Assembly (NCBI GenBank): GCA_015066225.1
Contig: SVOT01000002.1
Span: 310,001 to 374,000 of the forward strand
DNA length: 64,000 bases
Source of the DNA: Oscillospiraceae bacterium
GTDB taxonomy: Bacteria; Bacillota; Clostridia; Oscillospirales; Acutalibacteraceae
Reading direction: 5' to 3'
Shown here: piece after piece, positions 37,550-46,896 of the stretch
Position numbering within the stretch: the first letter of the stretch is position 1
Layout of the letters: the number at the start of each line of letters is the position of its first letter
The notes under the pieces: generated by a model
The model's database searches: none
Told to the model about the DNA's origin: nothing
Seen by the model: only the letters and a program-made list of their open reading frames with translations
Program-made: the position numbers and the translations under genes

Positions 37550-38757
37550 TATAAAATCTCTCCATCAAAATAGTTTAGTGCTTCTATGAGAAGCTCACCG
37601 ATGCTTGAAACAGTAAGCTCTGTTTCTTTTGTAAGGCGTGATGATTTGGGACGTGTTTTTTGCGTTGTTCCCAACGAACAAGCAGGGAAGCGTTCCTTTG
37701 CAAAAGGGGAGTAGCTTCCGGTGCCTAAAAGAAAGCTTTCAGAAACAGTGCTTATATTAAGGTTTTCGGCGGCATCAGAAATTATTGATGCAATATCGGT
37801 GCTTCCGTTTGTGCCGCTGCTGTCGCGGTAAATTATTGCAGGCTTTTTCGGGTCCTCAATTTCTTCAAGACAGATGAAGAATGTGGGGATATCGCGAAAT
37901 ACCCGTTTGTATTTTTTAGCGAAGGCATACGAGCCTGCGTGGGAGGAATAGTCGCTGCCCACAAACAAAAAGCATATTTCGGTGTTTGGGTATCTGAAGC
38001 TTTCCTCAAAAAACTTTTTTGCTACAGATAACAGCGTCACCGACGGAATGATGCTTGAATACAATCCTGTGGTTGTTTTTTTGTTGTTGACGAGCAAGAT
38101 TGCTCCCATATAAATCGGGATAAATGCAAGGCATAAGCCTTGAAAAAGCTTGAAGAGTGTCGAGTTTTCGGGAGCGCCTGAAAAAAGATAAAACAATTCA
38201 CTGACAAACAACAATGTGTTTCCTGCCATTGCACACAGGCTTAATATGTAAGGTGTTCTTTTGCCGAAAAAGCTGAATCTGTGAACAGGGGCGGAATCGG
38301 TTCTCGCCACGAGCACCACACGTGTTTTCGGCGTTGCTCCTGAATTTTTTATGCCCAGAATGTTTTTGCTTCTTTTTGACGGAGTGATAAAATCCAGCAT
38401 TTTCCCATCAAACACAATTTTATAAGAGAAAACACAAAAAACAACAAGGCTGATAATGAGCGAGACGGCAACAGGAGCCACCAAGCCCTTGCCGGTTGAA
38501 ATGCAAAAGAGCAGAGCCGAGAAAATCAGCAAGCAACACAAAAGCTTTTCCAGAAGAGTACCGGCTCCGGGGTGGGTTTTGAATCCTTGGGTGGAGACGC
38601 TGTCACAATAGTGCGACAGTTCTTCGAGAATTATGTTTTGCGCTTGCTGTTCACCGGGGGAGCCTGCACGTCTGTTTTTAGAAAAGTTCAGAATTTTTTT
38701 GGCAGTGTATAAAGCGTATTGTACATCTGTTGATGAAAGCTTTGGTGTAACTGTCAT
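37549..38757 (-). CDS. M28-like membrane protein lacking metal ligands
   Basis: This 402-residue protein has an N-terminal soluble part, about four hydrophobic segments between residues 70 and 220, and C-terminal strands that resemble the M28 aminopeptidase fold. RAGSPGEQQAQNIILEEL is like the start of M28 peptidases. The expected metal-binding H-x-D and E-E motifs are missing: the equivalent places read LVARTDSAPVH and FVGSDYSSHAGS. It may thus be an inactive, scaffold-like relative. It lies between rhaB and GH130 in a tight operon (2 bp after rhaB, 1-bp overlap with GH130). The family assignment is tentative. Confidence 0.6.
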   Translation of the reverse strand: MTVTPKLSSTDVQYALYTAKKILNFSKNRRAGSPGEQQAQNIILEELSHYCDSVSTQGFKTHPGAGTLLEKLLCCLLIFSALLFCISTGKGLVAPVAVSLIISLVVFCVFSYKIVFDGKMLDFITPSKRSKNILGIKNSGATPKTRVVLVARTDSAPVHRFSFFGKRTPYILSLCAMAGNTLLFVSELFYLFSGAPENSTLFKLFQGLCLAFIPIYMGAILLVNNKKTTTGLYSSIIPSVTLLSVAKKFFEESFRYPNTEICFLFVGSDYSSHAGSYAFAKKYKRVFRDIPTFFICLEEIEDPKKPAIIYRDSSGTNGSTDIASIISDAAENLNISTVSESFLLGTGSYSPFAKERFPACSLGTTQKTRPKSSRLTKETELTVSSIGELLIEALNYFDGEIL

Positions 38758-38759
38758 TG

Positions 38760-40229
38760 TTATTCACCGATTATTTTAACAAAACGTTTGTAGGCATCTT
38801 CCCACTCGGGAGAAAATTCTGCCTCGTATAGCTTGAGATTTTCGCCCTGAGCAATGATTTTTCTTGCACTTGAAATTGAGTCAATGGCGCCACAGGACAT
38901 AAGCTGAATTGCAACGTTGCCGAGAGCGGTCGCTTCAATAGGGCCACCGTAAACATCAACGTTACAGCTCTGTGCTGTCATTTTCAGCAGGAGCTTGTCT
39001 TTTGTGCCGCCGCCCATAACGTGAATTCTGTCGTAGCTTTTGCCGGTGCAATCCATAATTCCGTCAAAGGTAAGGCGGTATTTAAGGGCAAGGCTTTCGT
39101 AAATGCAGCGCATTATTTCGCCAACGGTTTCCGGAACGTACTGCCCTGTTTTCTTGCAATATTCACGAACTCTTTCGGGCAGGTTACCCATTGAGCCGAA
39201 TTCGGGAGCATCGGGGTCAATAAAGCATTTGAGCGGCTCACATTCCAATGCCAGCTTTTCAAGCTCCGCATAGGAATACTCCTTGCCCTCACGAATCCAT
39301 TGACGGCGACTTTCCTGAATGAGCCAGAGTCCGCAGATGTTTTTGAGGAATGCTGTTGTGTAGTTGTAGCCACCCTCGTTTGTAACGTTGAGGGCTTTTG
39401 ATTTTTCGTTTATTATGGGGTCTTTTACCTCGGTGCCGAAAAGTGACCATGTTCCGCAGGAGATAAAGGCGAAATCTTCAAATTCGCAGGGTGTTGCGGT
39501 TATTGCACTTTGCGTATCGTGGGCGGCAACGCTGATAATATCTGCCGCAGGTACGCCGAGCTCTTCACAGATTTCAGGTGAAAGCTTGCCGATAACCGCA
39601 CCCGTGGGAGCGATGGGTGTAAGCAAATCCTTTTTGAGACCCAGTGTGTCTAAAATCTCGTCGGACCAATCGTGGGTTTTCAAATCAACCATCTGTGAGG
39701 TGGTTGCGATTGAATACTCGGTGGATTTTACACCTGAAAGCATATAATTGAGAAGGTCGGGCATAAAGAGAAGCGTATCAGCCTCCTCAAGGATATATGG
39801 TCTGTTTTCTTTTAATGAAAGAAGCTGAAAAACTGTGTTAAAGTCCATAAACTGAATGCCTGTTATATCGTACATTCTTTCACGGCTCATATATTTCTCG
39901 GCTTTTTCAATCATACCGTCGTTTCGTGCATCACGGTAGTGAACGGGGTTTTCAACAAGAGTGCCGTCTTTACGCAAAAGACCGAAATCAACGCCCCAGG
40001 TATCAATACCGATGGAGTCAAAGCCACCGTCCTCTTTAGCCTTGAGAATGCCCTGTTTTATTTCGTAAAAAAGGCGCTGAACGTCCCAATAGATAGTTCC
40101 GTTTATTTTAACGGGATCGTTTGAGAAACGGTGAACCTCACGAAGCTCGATTTTTTCACCGTCAAATTCACCTATGATTGCTCTGCCGCTGGAAGCGCCA
40201 AAGTCGAATGCGAGAACTCTTTTTTTCAA
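38760..40229 (-). CDS. rhaB: Rhamnulokinase
   Basis: This FGGY-family sugar kinase is about 489 residues long. The TTG at 40229 is preferred because GGAAAGGG lies 6-13 bp upstream; the GTG at 40238 falls right against that site. The start KKRVLAFDFGASSGRAIIGEF, the INGTIYWDVQRLFYEI region and SIGIDTWGVDFGLL match RhaB, which phosphorylates L-rhamnulose. DRIHVMGGGTKDKLLLKMTA is the adenosine motif. Rhamnose isomerase and aldolase are not in the window. It links the two GH78 enzymes to rhamnose use, although it lies in a different operon with sufCB upstream. Confidence 0.92.
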   Translation of the reverse strand: MKKRVLAFDFGASSGRAIIGEFDGEKIELREVHRFSNDPVKINGTIYWDVQRLFYEIKQGILKAKEDGGFDSIGIDTWGVDFGLLRKDGTLVENPVHYRDARNDGMIEKAEKYMSRERMYDITGIQFMDFNTVFQLLSLKENRPYILEEADTLLFMPDLLNYMLSGVKSTEYSIATTSQMVDLKTHDWSDEILDTLGLKKDLLTPIAPTGAVIGKLSPEICEELGVPAADIISVAAHDTQSAITATPCEFEDFAFISCGTWSLFGTEVKDPIINEKSKALNVTNEGGYNYTTAFLKNICGLWLIQESRRQWIREGKEYSYAELEKLALECEPLKCFIDPDAPEFGSMGNLPERVREYCKKTGQYVPETVGEIMRCIYESLALKYRLTFDGIMDCTGKSYDRIHVMGGGTKDKLLLKMTAQSCNVDVYGGPIEATALGNVAIQLMSCGAIDSISSARKIIAQGENLKLYEAEFSPEWEDAYKRFVKIIGE

Positions 40230-40253
40230 AATTAACACCCTTTCCTGTGGGAA

Positions 40254-41171
40254 TTATTTAAGGAAGCAGTTTATTATAATTTCTTCTGCCTCTTCTTCGG
40301 TTTTGCCGAGAGTCTGAAGCTTAAGAAGCTGGTCGTTGTTTATTCTGCCGATTGCCGCCTCGTGAACGATGTTTGCATCGCAATGGTTTGCGGCGATTTC
40401 GGGGATTGAGCGGATATGTGCATTGTCCATAATAATGGAGTCGCACTGCACGTGGGCCTTGCAGGGAGCATTGCCCACAGCTCTCGGGTAAAAGACCTGT
40501 GTTGAATTGTCCTTTGCAACCGAGCGGGAAATAATCTGCGAAGAAGCATCCTCGCCGTTGAGCTCAATTACAACGTCGGAATGTGCAACCTGGTTGCCGT
40601 GTGTCATAAGCTTTTCAAGCATAACAAGGCGGGCACCGCTTTTGAGCCTTGCAACTGTGTCACGCTTTGTGGAGTCAACGCCTTTGATTTGCACCGTTTC
40701 CATTTCACAGAAGGAGTTTTCATCCATTTCAATGGTGGTTGTGGGGTTGAGAATTCTTTCTCCCTTGCCGTCACCCTCACCGTAGTGCTTCTCTACATAT
40801 TTGATTTTTGCGTTTTTGCCGATATGGAAGGAATGGATGCCGTCGTGCTCACTTGCCTTGTCGCCGCTGTTGTGGATTCCACAGCCTGCAACAATGAGAA
40901 CATCCGCATCCTCGCCAATATAAAAATCGTTATATACAAGGTCATCCACACCCGCCTGGGTAATGATAACGGGTATGTGAACGCTTTCATTTTTGGTGCC
41001 GGGCTTTACGATTATATCAATACCCGGCTTGTCCTTTTTAGGCTCAATAATAATATTAGCCGTGGACTGTCTTTCAACGCCTTCACCGTTTTTTCTGATA
41101 TTGTATGCACCCTGAGGAACGCCGTGAAGGTCCGCGACTGCCTCAAGCATATGGAGTTCTGTTTTATTCAT
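40254..41171 (-). CDS. sufB: SufB/SufD-family Fe-S assembly scaffold
   Basis: The ATG at 41171 (AGGAAC upstream) gives 305 residues; longer readings begin inside sufC and are discarded. The protein is the beta-helix core of SufB/SufD: GIDIIVKPGTKNESVHIPV, then a repeated strand pattern, and IIMDNAHIRSIPEIAANHCDANIVHEAAIGRINNDQL-type C-terminal residues that carry the conserved Cys/His assembly surface. It lacks the long N-terminal part of classical SufB. With SufC 10 bp upstream it forms the two-gene, SufU/SufS-free arrangement described as a minimal SUF-like (SmsCB) system. It helps assemble Fe-S clusters for enzymes such as HemZ. Confidence 0.9.
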   Translation of the reverse strand: MNKTELHMLEAVADLHGVPQGAYNIRKNGEGVERQSTANIIIEPKKDKPGIDIIVKPGTKNESVHIPVIITQAGVDDLVYNDFYIGEDADVLIVAGCGIHNSGDKASEHDGIHSFHIGKNAKIKYVEKHYGEGDGKGERILNPTTTIEMDENSFCEMETVQIKGVDSTKRDTVARLKSGARLVMLEKLMTHGNQVAHSDVVIELNGEDASSQIISRSVAKDNSTQVFYPRAVGNAPCKAHVQCDSIIMDNAHIRSIPEIAANHCDANIVHEAAIGRINNDQLLKLQTLGKTEEEAEEIIINCFLK

Positions 41172-41181
41172 AGTCTGTTCC

Positions 41182-41898
41182 TCATCTGAATGTGCAGGTG
41201 TTGTCGAATTCTGACATAAGCTCGGGGAACACCTCATCGGTGGGGCCGATTTTCTTAACAACACCGTTTGCAATAATTGCGATTTCGTCGGCGATTTTCA
41301 TTATCCTCTCCTGGTGGGAGATGATAATCATACTTTCTTTGCGTCTTTTTGCAATACCCTTGAAGCTTTCAACAAGCATATTAAAGCTCCACAGGTCAAT
41401 GCCTGCCTCAGGCTCGTCGTAAATTGCAAGCTGAAGATTTCTTGCCATAAGGGTAGCGATTTCTATTCTTTTTATTTCACCGCCTGAGAGGGAGGTGTCA
41501 ACCTGACGGTTGAGATAATCTCTTGAGCAAAGACCGACGTTTGTGAGGTATGCACAGCATTGGTCCTCGGGCAGGTCACTGCCGTGGGCAAGCGAAAGAA
41601 GGTCTCTTACAGAAAGCCCTTTAAAGCGGGGAGGCTGCTGAAATGCATAGCCGATGCCCAGCTTTGCCCTGTCGGTTATGGACATATCGGTGATATCGGT
41701 ACCGTTCCAGATTATTTTACCGCCTGTTGGCTTTTCAATGCCCATAATGAGCTTTGCAAGGGTGGATTTGCCACCGCCGTTGGGGCCTGTTATTACAATA
41801 AATTTACCGTCGTCAAGAGTCAGAGAAACGTCTTTTATGATTTCTGCGGTGCCCTTGTCATCGGATACTTTAAATGAAACGTTTTTTAATTCGAGCAT
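41182..41898 (-). CDS. sufC: SufC Fe-S assembly ATPase
   Basis: This 238-residue ABC-type ATPase has Walker A GPNGGGKSTL, signature TSLSGGEIKR, Walker B LAIYDEPEAGIDLW and the switch His in IIISHQERI. SufC has no transport role; it drives conformational change in the SufB/D scaffold. It is the first gene of the minus-strand operon (sufC, sufB, rhaB, M28-like, GH130, MATE). The promoter probably uses TTGCAC with TACTAT about 18 bp further, at 41945-41917, with an imperfect palindrome GCAC-N6-GTGC between the boxes. Confidence 0.96.
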   Translation of the reverse strand: MLELKNVSFKVSDDKGTAEIIKDVSLTLDDGKFIVITGPNGGGKSTLAKLIMGIEKPTGGKIIWNGTDITDMSITDRAKLGIGYAFQQPPRFKGLSVRDLLSLAHGSDLPEDQCCAYLTNVGLCSRDYLNRQVDTSLSGGEIKRIEIATLMARNLQLAIYDEPEAGIDLWSFNMLVESFKGIAKRRKESMIIISHQERIMKIADEIAIIANGVVKKIGPTDEVFPELMSEFDNTCTFR

Positions 41899-42008
41899 AG
41901 TTTTCTCCGAAAAAATATAGTATTAAAACAGCACGCAAGAGTGCAAAGTTTTTCAATTTTAAATTATATATAATTTTATTAGTTTATTCAAGTCTTTTTC
42001 AAAAATCC

Positions 42009-42037
42009 TTGTTAAAGAAGCTAATTTATGATATAGT
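42009..42037 (+). promoter_or_regulatory. Putative promoter of the diguanylate cyclase gene
   Basis: TTGTTA and TATAGT are separated by 17 bp and lie 29 bp before the start codon. Confidence 0.55.
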
Positions 42038-42065
42038 TGTAATATAAAGACATCGAGGTGATTAT

Positions 42066-43379
42066 ATGAACAAAAGATTGGGCGGAAACCTTGAAAAGGA
42101 TTTAAGCCGTGAAGAGCTGGAAATGATACTCGGTCAGGTTAACGTGGGAATTGCCATGGTTTCACCGCACCCGGACGGTGTGCGCCTTGACTACACAAAC
42201 GAGGCTTTTTTCAAGCTTTTCGGTTATGAGCGTGACGAGTACGAAAATCTTGGCCTTGACGTAAGACTCAACTTGTTTAACAGCGAAGATTTTATGGAAA
42301 TCATTTCCAGAATCAATACTCATTACGAAGCGGGCTCATCACAGTTTTTTGAATGCCGAATAAATAAAAAAGGCGGCGAAACAGGCTGGGTTCTTATCAG
42401 CACGAAAAAACCTGTTGAAGCAAGCGAAGATAGCCAATCGTTTATCTGTAGCTTTACAGATATAACAGAAATGAAAAAAATGCAGATGATGCTTCAGCAA
42501 ATTCAGAATCAGTATGAAATTGTTGAAGAGATTTCAGACACAATTCTTTTCACCTATGATGTTGAGGCGGACGTTTTCGAGGCATCCTCCAAAATCCTCA
42601 GAAGTCTTGCAAGCAAAGTTAAATACGACAATGCTATTGAAAATTTCACATACGGCAATATTATTGACCACCGTGATGTTCCGGTGTTTATTGCGGCGCT
42701 CAGCAACGCCCTTTCGGGAAAAAGAAGCAATGTTTTTGACGCCAGACTCATAAATAACAGGGGCGAAAGCGTTTGGTACAGAATCAAATTTGTTGTTGTT
42801 TATGACAATAACGGCAATGCAAAACAGTTTATTGGTAACCTTATAGACGTTGATAAAGAAAAACGAGAGAAAAACAGGCTTATTGTTCAGGCTCAGACTG
42901 ACCAATTAACGGGCTTCCTCAATAAAATTTCAACAAGCCTTAAAATCAGTGAAATTATAAAAGAAAACCCCGAGGAGCACGGCGCGTTGTTCCTTATTGA
43001 CCTTGATGATTTCAAGAAGCTTAACGATACCTACGGTCACCACGAGGGTGACAAATTCCTGAAGGATTTTTCAACCAACCTTACCCTTTCCTTCCGTTCA
43101 ACCGATATTCTCGGCAGAGTCGGCGGTGAAGAGTTTGTTATATACATCAGCGGTGTCGGTGATTCAACACGCTTTATTGAAGAAAAAGCTGAGCAAATTG
43201 AAAAAATCTGCCACGGTGTGCGTCTTGACAGCGCAATGGGTGAGGAGTTCTCTTGCAGTATCGGTATTGCAAGATACCCCCAGGACGGTTCAAATTACAC
43301 CGAGCTTTACAAAAAAGCAGATAAAGCGATGTATTCCGTAAAGCACAACGGCAAAAACGACTACGCATTTTTTGAATGA
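42066..43379 (+). CDS. PAS-PAS-GGDEF diguanylate cyclase
   Basis: The 437-residue protein has two PAS-like sensor regions (about residues 20-140 and 150-265) and a GGDEF domain that makes cyclic di-GMP. LIDLDDFKKLNDTYGHHEGD binds metal and substrate. The active loop is GGEEF at 353-357, preceded five residues earlier by an RSTD inhibitory site at 344-347, so product inhibition is expected. There are no membrane segments, so the signal is probably cytoplasmic. It precedes murD by 15 bp and may share its transcript. No c-di-GMP receptor is visible in the window. Confidence 0.94.
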   Translation: MNKRLGGNLEKDLSREELEMILGQVNVGIAMVSPHPDGVRLDYTNEAFFKLFGYERDEYENLGLDVRLNLFNSEDFMEIISRINTHYEAGSSQFFECRINKKGGETGWVLISTKKPVEASEDSQSFICSFTDITEMKKMQMMLQQIQNQYEIVEEISDTILFTYDVEADVFEASSKILRSLASKVKYDNAIENFTYGNIIDHRDVPVFIAALSNALSGKRSNVFDARLINNRGESVWYRIKFVVVYDNNGNAKQFIGNLIDVDKEKREKNRLIVQAQTDQLTGFLNKISTSLKISEIIKENPEEHGALFLIDLDDFKKLNDTYGHHEGDKFLKDFSTNLTLSFRSTDILGRVGGEEFVIYISGVGDSTRFIEEKAEQIEKICHGVRLDSAMGEEFSCSIGIARYPQDGSNYTELYKKADKAMYSVKHNGKNDYAFFE

Positions 43380-43394
43380 TTACAGGAGCATTTT

Positions 43395-44705
43395 ATGTCT
43401 CAGATAACAGAGTATATTAAAGATAAAAGTGTGTTGATTCTCGGCTTTGGCAGAGAGGGGCAGTCAACCTACAACTACATCAGAAAGCATTTGCCCGAAA
43501 AAGAGTTGACTATTGCCGATAAAAACAAGCCTACAGTTAACGATAGCAAGGTAAGTGTGATTTTCGGCGACGATTATCTGAAATCGCTTGGCGATTTCGA
43601 CATAGTTTTTAAAAGCCCCGGAATTGCATTTCTTGACGATGTTACTTACCCCGATACAACGGAGATTACCTGCCAGACAGATATGTTCCTGCGCTTTTGC
43701 AAGCCGACGGTTGTGGGTATAACAGGCTCAAAGGGCAAAACCACAACGTCAACGCTTATTTACGAAATGCTCAAACACGGCGGTGTTAAAACCTGCCTTA
43801 TAGGTAACATAGGTGTGCCTGTGTTCGAAATGGCAGATGAAGACGAGGATTTGGTGGCAGTTATTGAAATGTCATCGCACCAACTGGAGTTTACAACGGT
43901 TTCACCACACGTTGCTGTACTTGTGAACATTTATCAGGAGCATCTTGACCACTATAAAACAGGCTTCAGGGGCTATGTTGATGCAAAGCTCAATATAGCG
44001 GTTCACCAAAACACAGAGGATTATTTGATTTATAATCCCGAGCAGGAGCTTGAGGGTATTGTCGATTGGGAAAAGGTTATTAAAGGCAACCGAAAGCCTG
44101 TAACCTTTACCGATGCTAAAAACGATGCCTTTGTCAACGAGCTGTGGAAATCAACAAACCACCTTAAAGGTGAGCACAACAGACAGGATATTGCCTATGC
44201 ATTAACTGTTGCAAGGATTTTCGGTGTCGGCGATGATGCCGTAAGAGAGGCTATCAAAAACTTTGGCGGGATTGAACACCGAATGGAGTATGTGGGTGTT
44301 GTGGAGGATATAATCTGGTATAACGACAGCATTGCCACAATTCCAACGGCGGTTATGGGTGCAGTGAAGGCTCTCGGTAACGTTGATACACTTCTTTTCG
44401 GCGGTCTTGACAGGGGCATTGACTATTCGGATTTTATAGAATATCTTGCCCGGTGTGATATCAGAAACCTTGTCGGGCTCCCTGAAACGGGTCACAACAT
44501 AATAAAAGCTCTCAAGGAAAAAGGTGCAGATAAAAGCTTTTTCTGTGCAAGGGATATGGAGGATGCAGTAAAAAAATGCGCCGAAATAACCCAGAAAGGC
44601 AAAAGCTGTTTGTTTTCACCTGCAGCGGCAAGCTACAATTACTATAAAAACTTTGAGGAAAAGGGCAGACATTACAAAGCCGTTATTCATTCATTGACAA
44701 AATGA
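43395..44705 (+). CDS. murD: UDP-N-acetylmuramoylalanine-D-glutamate ligase
   Basis: This 436-residue Mur ligase adds D-glutamate to UDP-MurNAc-L-alanine in peptidoglycan synthesis. The ATP site GITGSKGKTTTSTLI, VIEMSSHQLEF, NIYQEHLDHY and the C-terminal FGGIEHRMEYV and LFGGLDRGIDY motifs are present. The length is normal. It is unlinked to a dcw cluster here, lying between a diguanylate cyclase and a secreted phosphoesterase. Confidence 0.95.
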   Translation: MSQITEYIKDKSVLILGFGREGQSTYNYIRKHLPEKELTIADKNKPTVNDSKVSVIFGDDYLKSLGDFDIVFKSPGIAFLDDVTYPDTTEITCQTDMFLRFCKPTVVGITGSKGKTTTSTLIYEMLKHGGVKTCLIGNIGVPVFEMADEDEDLVAVIEMSSHQLEFTTVSPHVAVLVNIYQEHLDHYKTGFRGYVDAKLNIAVHQNTEDYLIYNPEQELEGIVDWEKVIKGNRKPVTFTDAKNDAFVNELWKSTNHLKGEHNRQDIAYALTVARIFGVGDDAVREAIKNFGGIEHRMEYVGVVEDIIWYNDSIATIPTAVMGAVKALGNVDTLLFGGLDRGIDYSDFIEYLARCDIRNLVGLPETGHNIIKALKEKGADKSFFCARDMEDAVKKCAEITQKGKSCLFSPAAASYNYYKNFEEKGRHYKAVIHSLTK

Positions 44706-44722
44706 GGAAATAGTTTTATAAT
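44694..44722 (+). promoter_or_regulatory. Consensus promoter of the phosphoesterase gene
   Basis: A perfect TTGACA and TATAAT are separated by 17 bp. The -35 lies inside the 3' end of murD. Confidence 0.85.
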
Positions 44723-44754
44723 TAAACCAAATATTCCGGATAAGGAGAATAAAG

Positions 44755-45915
44755 ATGAAAAAGTTTATTGCATTGACTTTAGCGGTCTGGATGCTCTTTT
44801 CACTCAGCGTGATGAGCTTTGCAGGCTACAAAGAAGAAGCTAAGCTTCAGTTTAACGAAAACGGAAGCTTCAAAATCCTTTGCCTTGCAGACGTTCAGGA
44901 TGATTATCCTTTGGAGCCCGACGTGCTTCAGTTTATTAATGAAGCTCTTGATTTTGCTTCGCCTGACCTTGTTGTTTTTGTTGGTGACAACGTTGTTGGT
45001 GAGGACTTCAGAGCAATCGGCGAAATGGTTGCCCCCCTCGTTGACAGAGACATTCCCTTTACATTTGTTTTCGGTAACCACGATGATGAGGGCGGTATGG
45101 CTAAGGAAGACCAGCTGGCAGAATACCAGAAATTCCCCGGCTGCCTTGCATACGATGCTGACCCCGACCTCACAGGCTGTGCAACACACAACCTTCCTAT
45201 CCTTTCAAGCGACGGAAGCAAGGTTGCATTTAACGTTTGGTGCTTTGACAGCGGCGGAAGCTACCATGATGCAAACGGCAAATGGCTCGGCTACGATTGG
45301 GTAAGAGAAGATCAGATTGAATGGTACAACACAACACGTGATGCAATGACTGCAGAAAATGGCGGCGAGGTTGTTCCCGCTATGGCATTCCAGCACATCA
45401 TTCCTCAGGAGCCCGTTGAAATGATTTTCTTTGAGGGCGCTATTGCTCTCGGCGAGGCTACCATCAACTTCTCAGACGGTTCTGTTTATACGCCCATCCC
45501 CGACATCACCAAATACGACGGTCTTATTTTTGAAAAGAGCTGCCCCAGCTACGGTAACGACGGCCAGTGGGATGCAATGCTTGCAGGCGGAGATGTTCTT
45601 GGTCTTGTTGTTGGTCACGACCATCAGAACAATTTCGTTGCACATTGCGACGGAATAGATCTTATCCAGACTCCCGGTGTAACATACAATTCATATTACA
45701 GCAATATGTTCCAGGGTGCGAGAGTCATTGAACTTTATGAGGATGACCTTACAACCTATGAAACATATAACCTTACATCAAACGAGCTTGCTCAGAGAGA
45801 TGATTCACAGTTAGGCGAGCTTGGCGGAAGAAACAACTACGATTTCTTCTATGTATTTGAAAAGCTCTTCTCAACAATCTACAATTTCATTGTTGATTTC
45901 TTTAAGGGTCTTTAA
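44755..45915 (+). CDS. Secreted calcineurin-like metallophosphoesterase
   Basis: This 386-residue protein starts with a signal peptide (MKKFIALTLAVWMLFSLSV, then FAG). The two-metal site is formed by CLADVQDD, DLVVFVGDNV, FVFGNHDDEGG, QHIIPQEP and GLVVGHDHQNNF. Such enzymes hydrolyse phosphomonoesters or diesters outside the cell; the arrangement resembles purple acid phosphatase-like proteins. The final 25 residues form a Phe-rich amphipathic helix that could hold the protein to the membrane. It has its own strong promoter and terminator. Confidence 0.88.
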   Translation: MKKFIALTLAVWMLFSLSVMSFAGYKEEAKLQFNENGSFKILCLADVQDDYPLEPDVLQFINEALDFASPDLVVFVGDNVVGEDFRAIGEMVAPLVDRDIPFTFVFGNHDDEGGMAKEDQLAEYQKFPGCLAYDADPDLTGCATHNLPILSSDGSKVAFNVWCFDSGGSYHDANGKWLGYDWVREDQIEWYNTTRDAMTAENGGEVVPAMAFQHIIPQEPVEMIFFEGAIALGEATINFSDGSVYTPIPDITKYDGLIFEKSCPSYGNDGQWDAMLAGGDVLGLVVGHDHQNNFVAHCDGIDLIQTPGVTYNSYYSNMFQGARVIELYEDDLTTYETYNLTSNELAQRDDSQLGELGGRNNYDFFYVFEKLFSTIYNFIVDFFKGL

Positions 45916-45923
45916 TTAAAAAC

Positions 45924-45957
45924 GGTTCGGAATCCTGTGATTCCGAACCATTTTTTA
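45924..45957. terminator. Bidirectional terminator
   Basis: GGTTCGGAAT pairs with ATTCCGAACC and is followed by a T run. It serves the phosphoesterase gene and possibly the convergent DUF4037 gene. Confidence 0.85.
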
Positions 45958-46896
45958 TACACCGATTAAAATATTACTGTTTCTTATATTGCCGTCTTTT
46001 ATAAAATCGTTAACAGAGTAGGCGTGCTTTTCAAGGTCGTTGCAGGTGGCTTTTGTGATATCTTTTTCTTTTAAAAGATTAACAATATCCTCTGCGACGG
46101 TGTTTATTATATCGGCTTTTATGTTGGCGTTTTCTTCTGTGTTGTCGGTTGAAATAAGAAATTCAAGGGAATCTGCCAAATATTCACCACCGGGTAAATC
46201 CCGTAACGCTCTGAACTGCCATTTGTAATACGGCATATATTTGCAGTTTAAAAGAAAATATATTTGCGATACCGCTTTTGAAAACTCAAAGAGCGCAAGC
46301 TGGGCAGAGGCGGTTTCGCCACGCTTTATAATACGGGGGTAGTTATATTGCCCGCTTTGTGATGCAATAAGAAGGTTACCCGCAAGCTTCTTGAGAAAAA
46401 CATCCTCGGGCATATTGAGAAGTCTGTTGCGTATAGCGGTGAATTCACCAAAATCATCCTTGAAAACCTCGCCGTTTGTGGCTTCTGCCAAAGCGTAATC
46501 GGGGAGTGTAAACCATTGCTCCACAGTCAGGTCACCTGTTGGCGAGCCGATTTTTTTAGCGTAAAAATCACTTGTTCTGAAAACACCGTTTCTTTTGCCG
46601 CCCACCGGCTTCACAAGGCTTCGTCTGTAGCCGAGAAATTCCTTCGGAAGCCTGCTGTATGCCCTTTCTAAATTAAAAAAGGCTTTATCATCAATAACGC
46701 TTTCATCGGGCAGAAACAAGCAAAAGCCCGGCTCGAAATCGTGGTCGTGAGAAATGTTGTCATCGTAGCCGTAGCAATCCGACCCGCTGCCAACAAGCCC
46801 GACTGCAATTAAATGCTCGTATTGCGGGAATAGCTCGCGGAGCATAGGTCTGCCGAATTCTTCATAGTATTTTTTTGAAAGCTCAAGTCCTTTCAT
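45955..46896 (-). CDS. DUF4037-type nucleotidyltransferase-like protein
   Basis: This 313-residue protein has a nucleotidyltransferase-like start, VGSGSDCYGYDDNISHDHDF, where G-S and D-x-D fit a polymerase-beta fold active site, followed by helical regions. It matches the DUF4037 family, whose substrate is unknown. It overlaps the upstream TPR gene by 14 bp, so the two are translated together. TPR plus nucleotidyltransferase pairs of this kind are common in Clostridia, but their role is not known to me. Confidence 0.8.
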   Translation of the reverse strand: MKGLELSKKYYEEFGRPMLRELFPQYEHLIAVGLVGSGSDCYGYDDNISHDHDFEPGFCLFLPDESVIDDKAFFNLERAYSRLPKEFLGYRRSLVKPVGGKRNGVFRTSDFYAKKIGSPTGDLTVEQWFTLPDYALAEATNGEVFKDDFGEFTAIRNRLLNMPEDVFLKKLAGNLLIASQSGQYNYPRIIKRGETASAQLALFEFSKAVSQIYFLLNCKYMPYYKWQFRALRDLPGGEYLADSLEFLISTDNTEENANIKADIINTVAEDIVNLLKEKDITKATCNDLEKHAYSVNDFIKDGNIRNSNILIGV

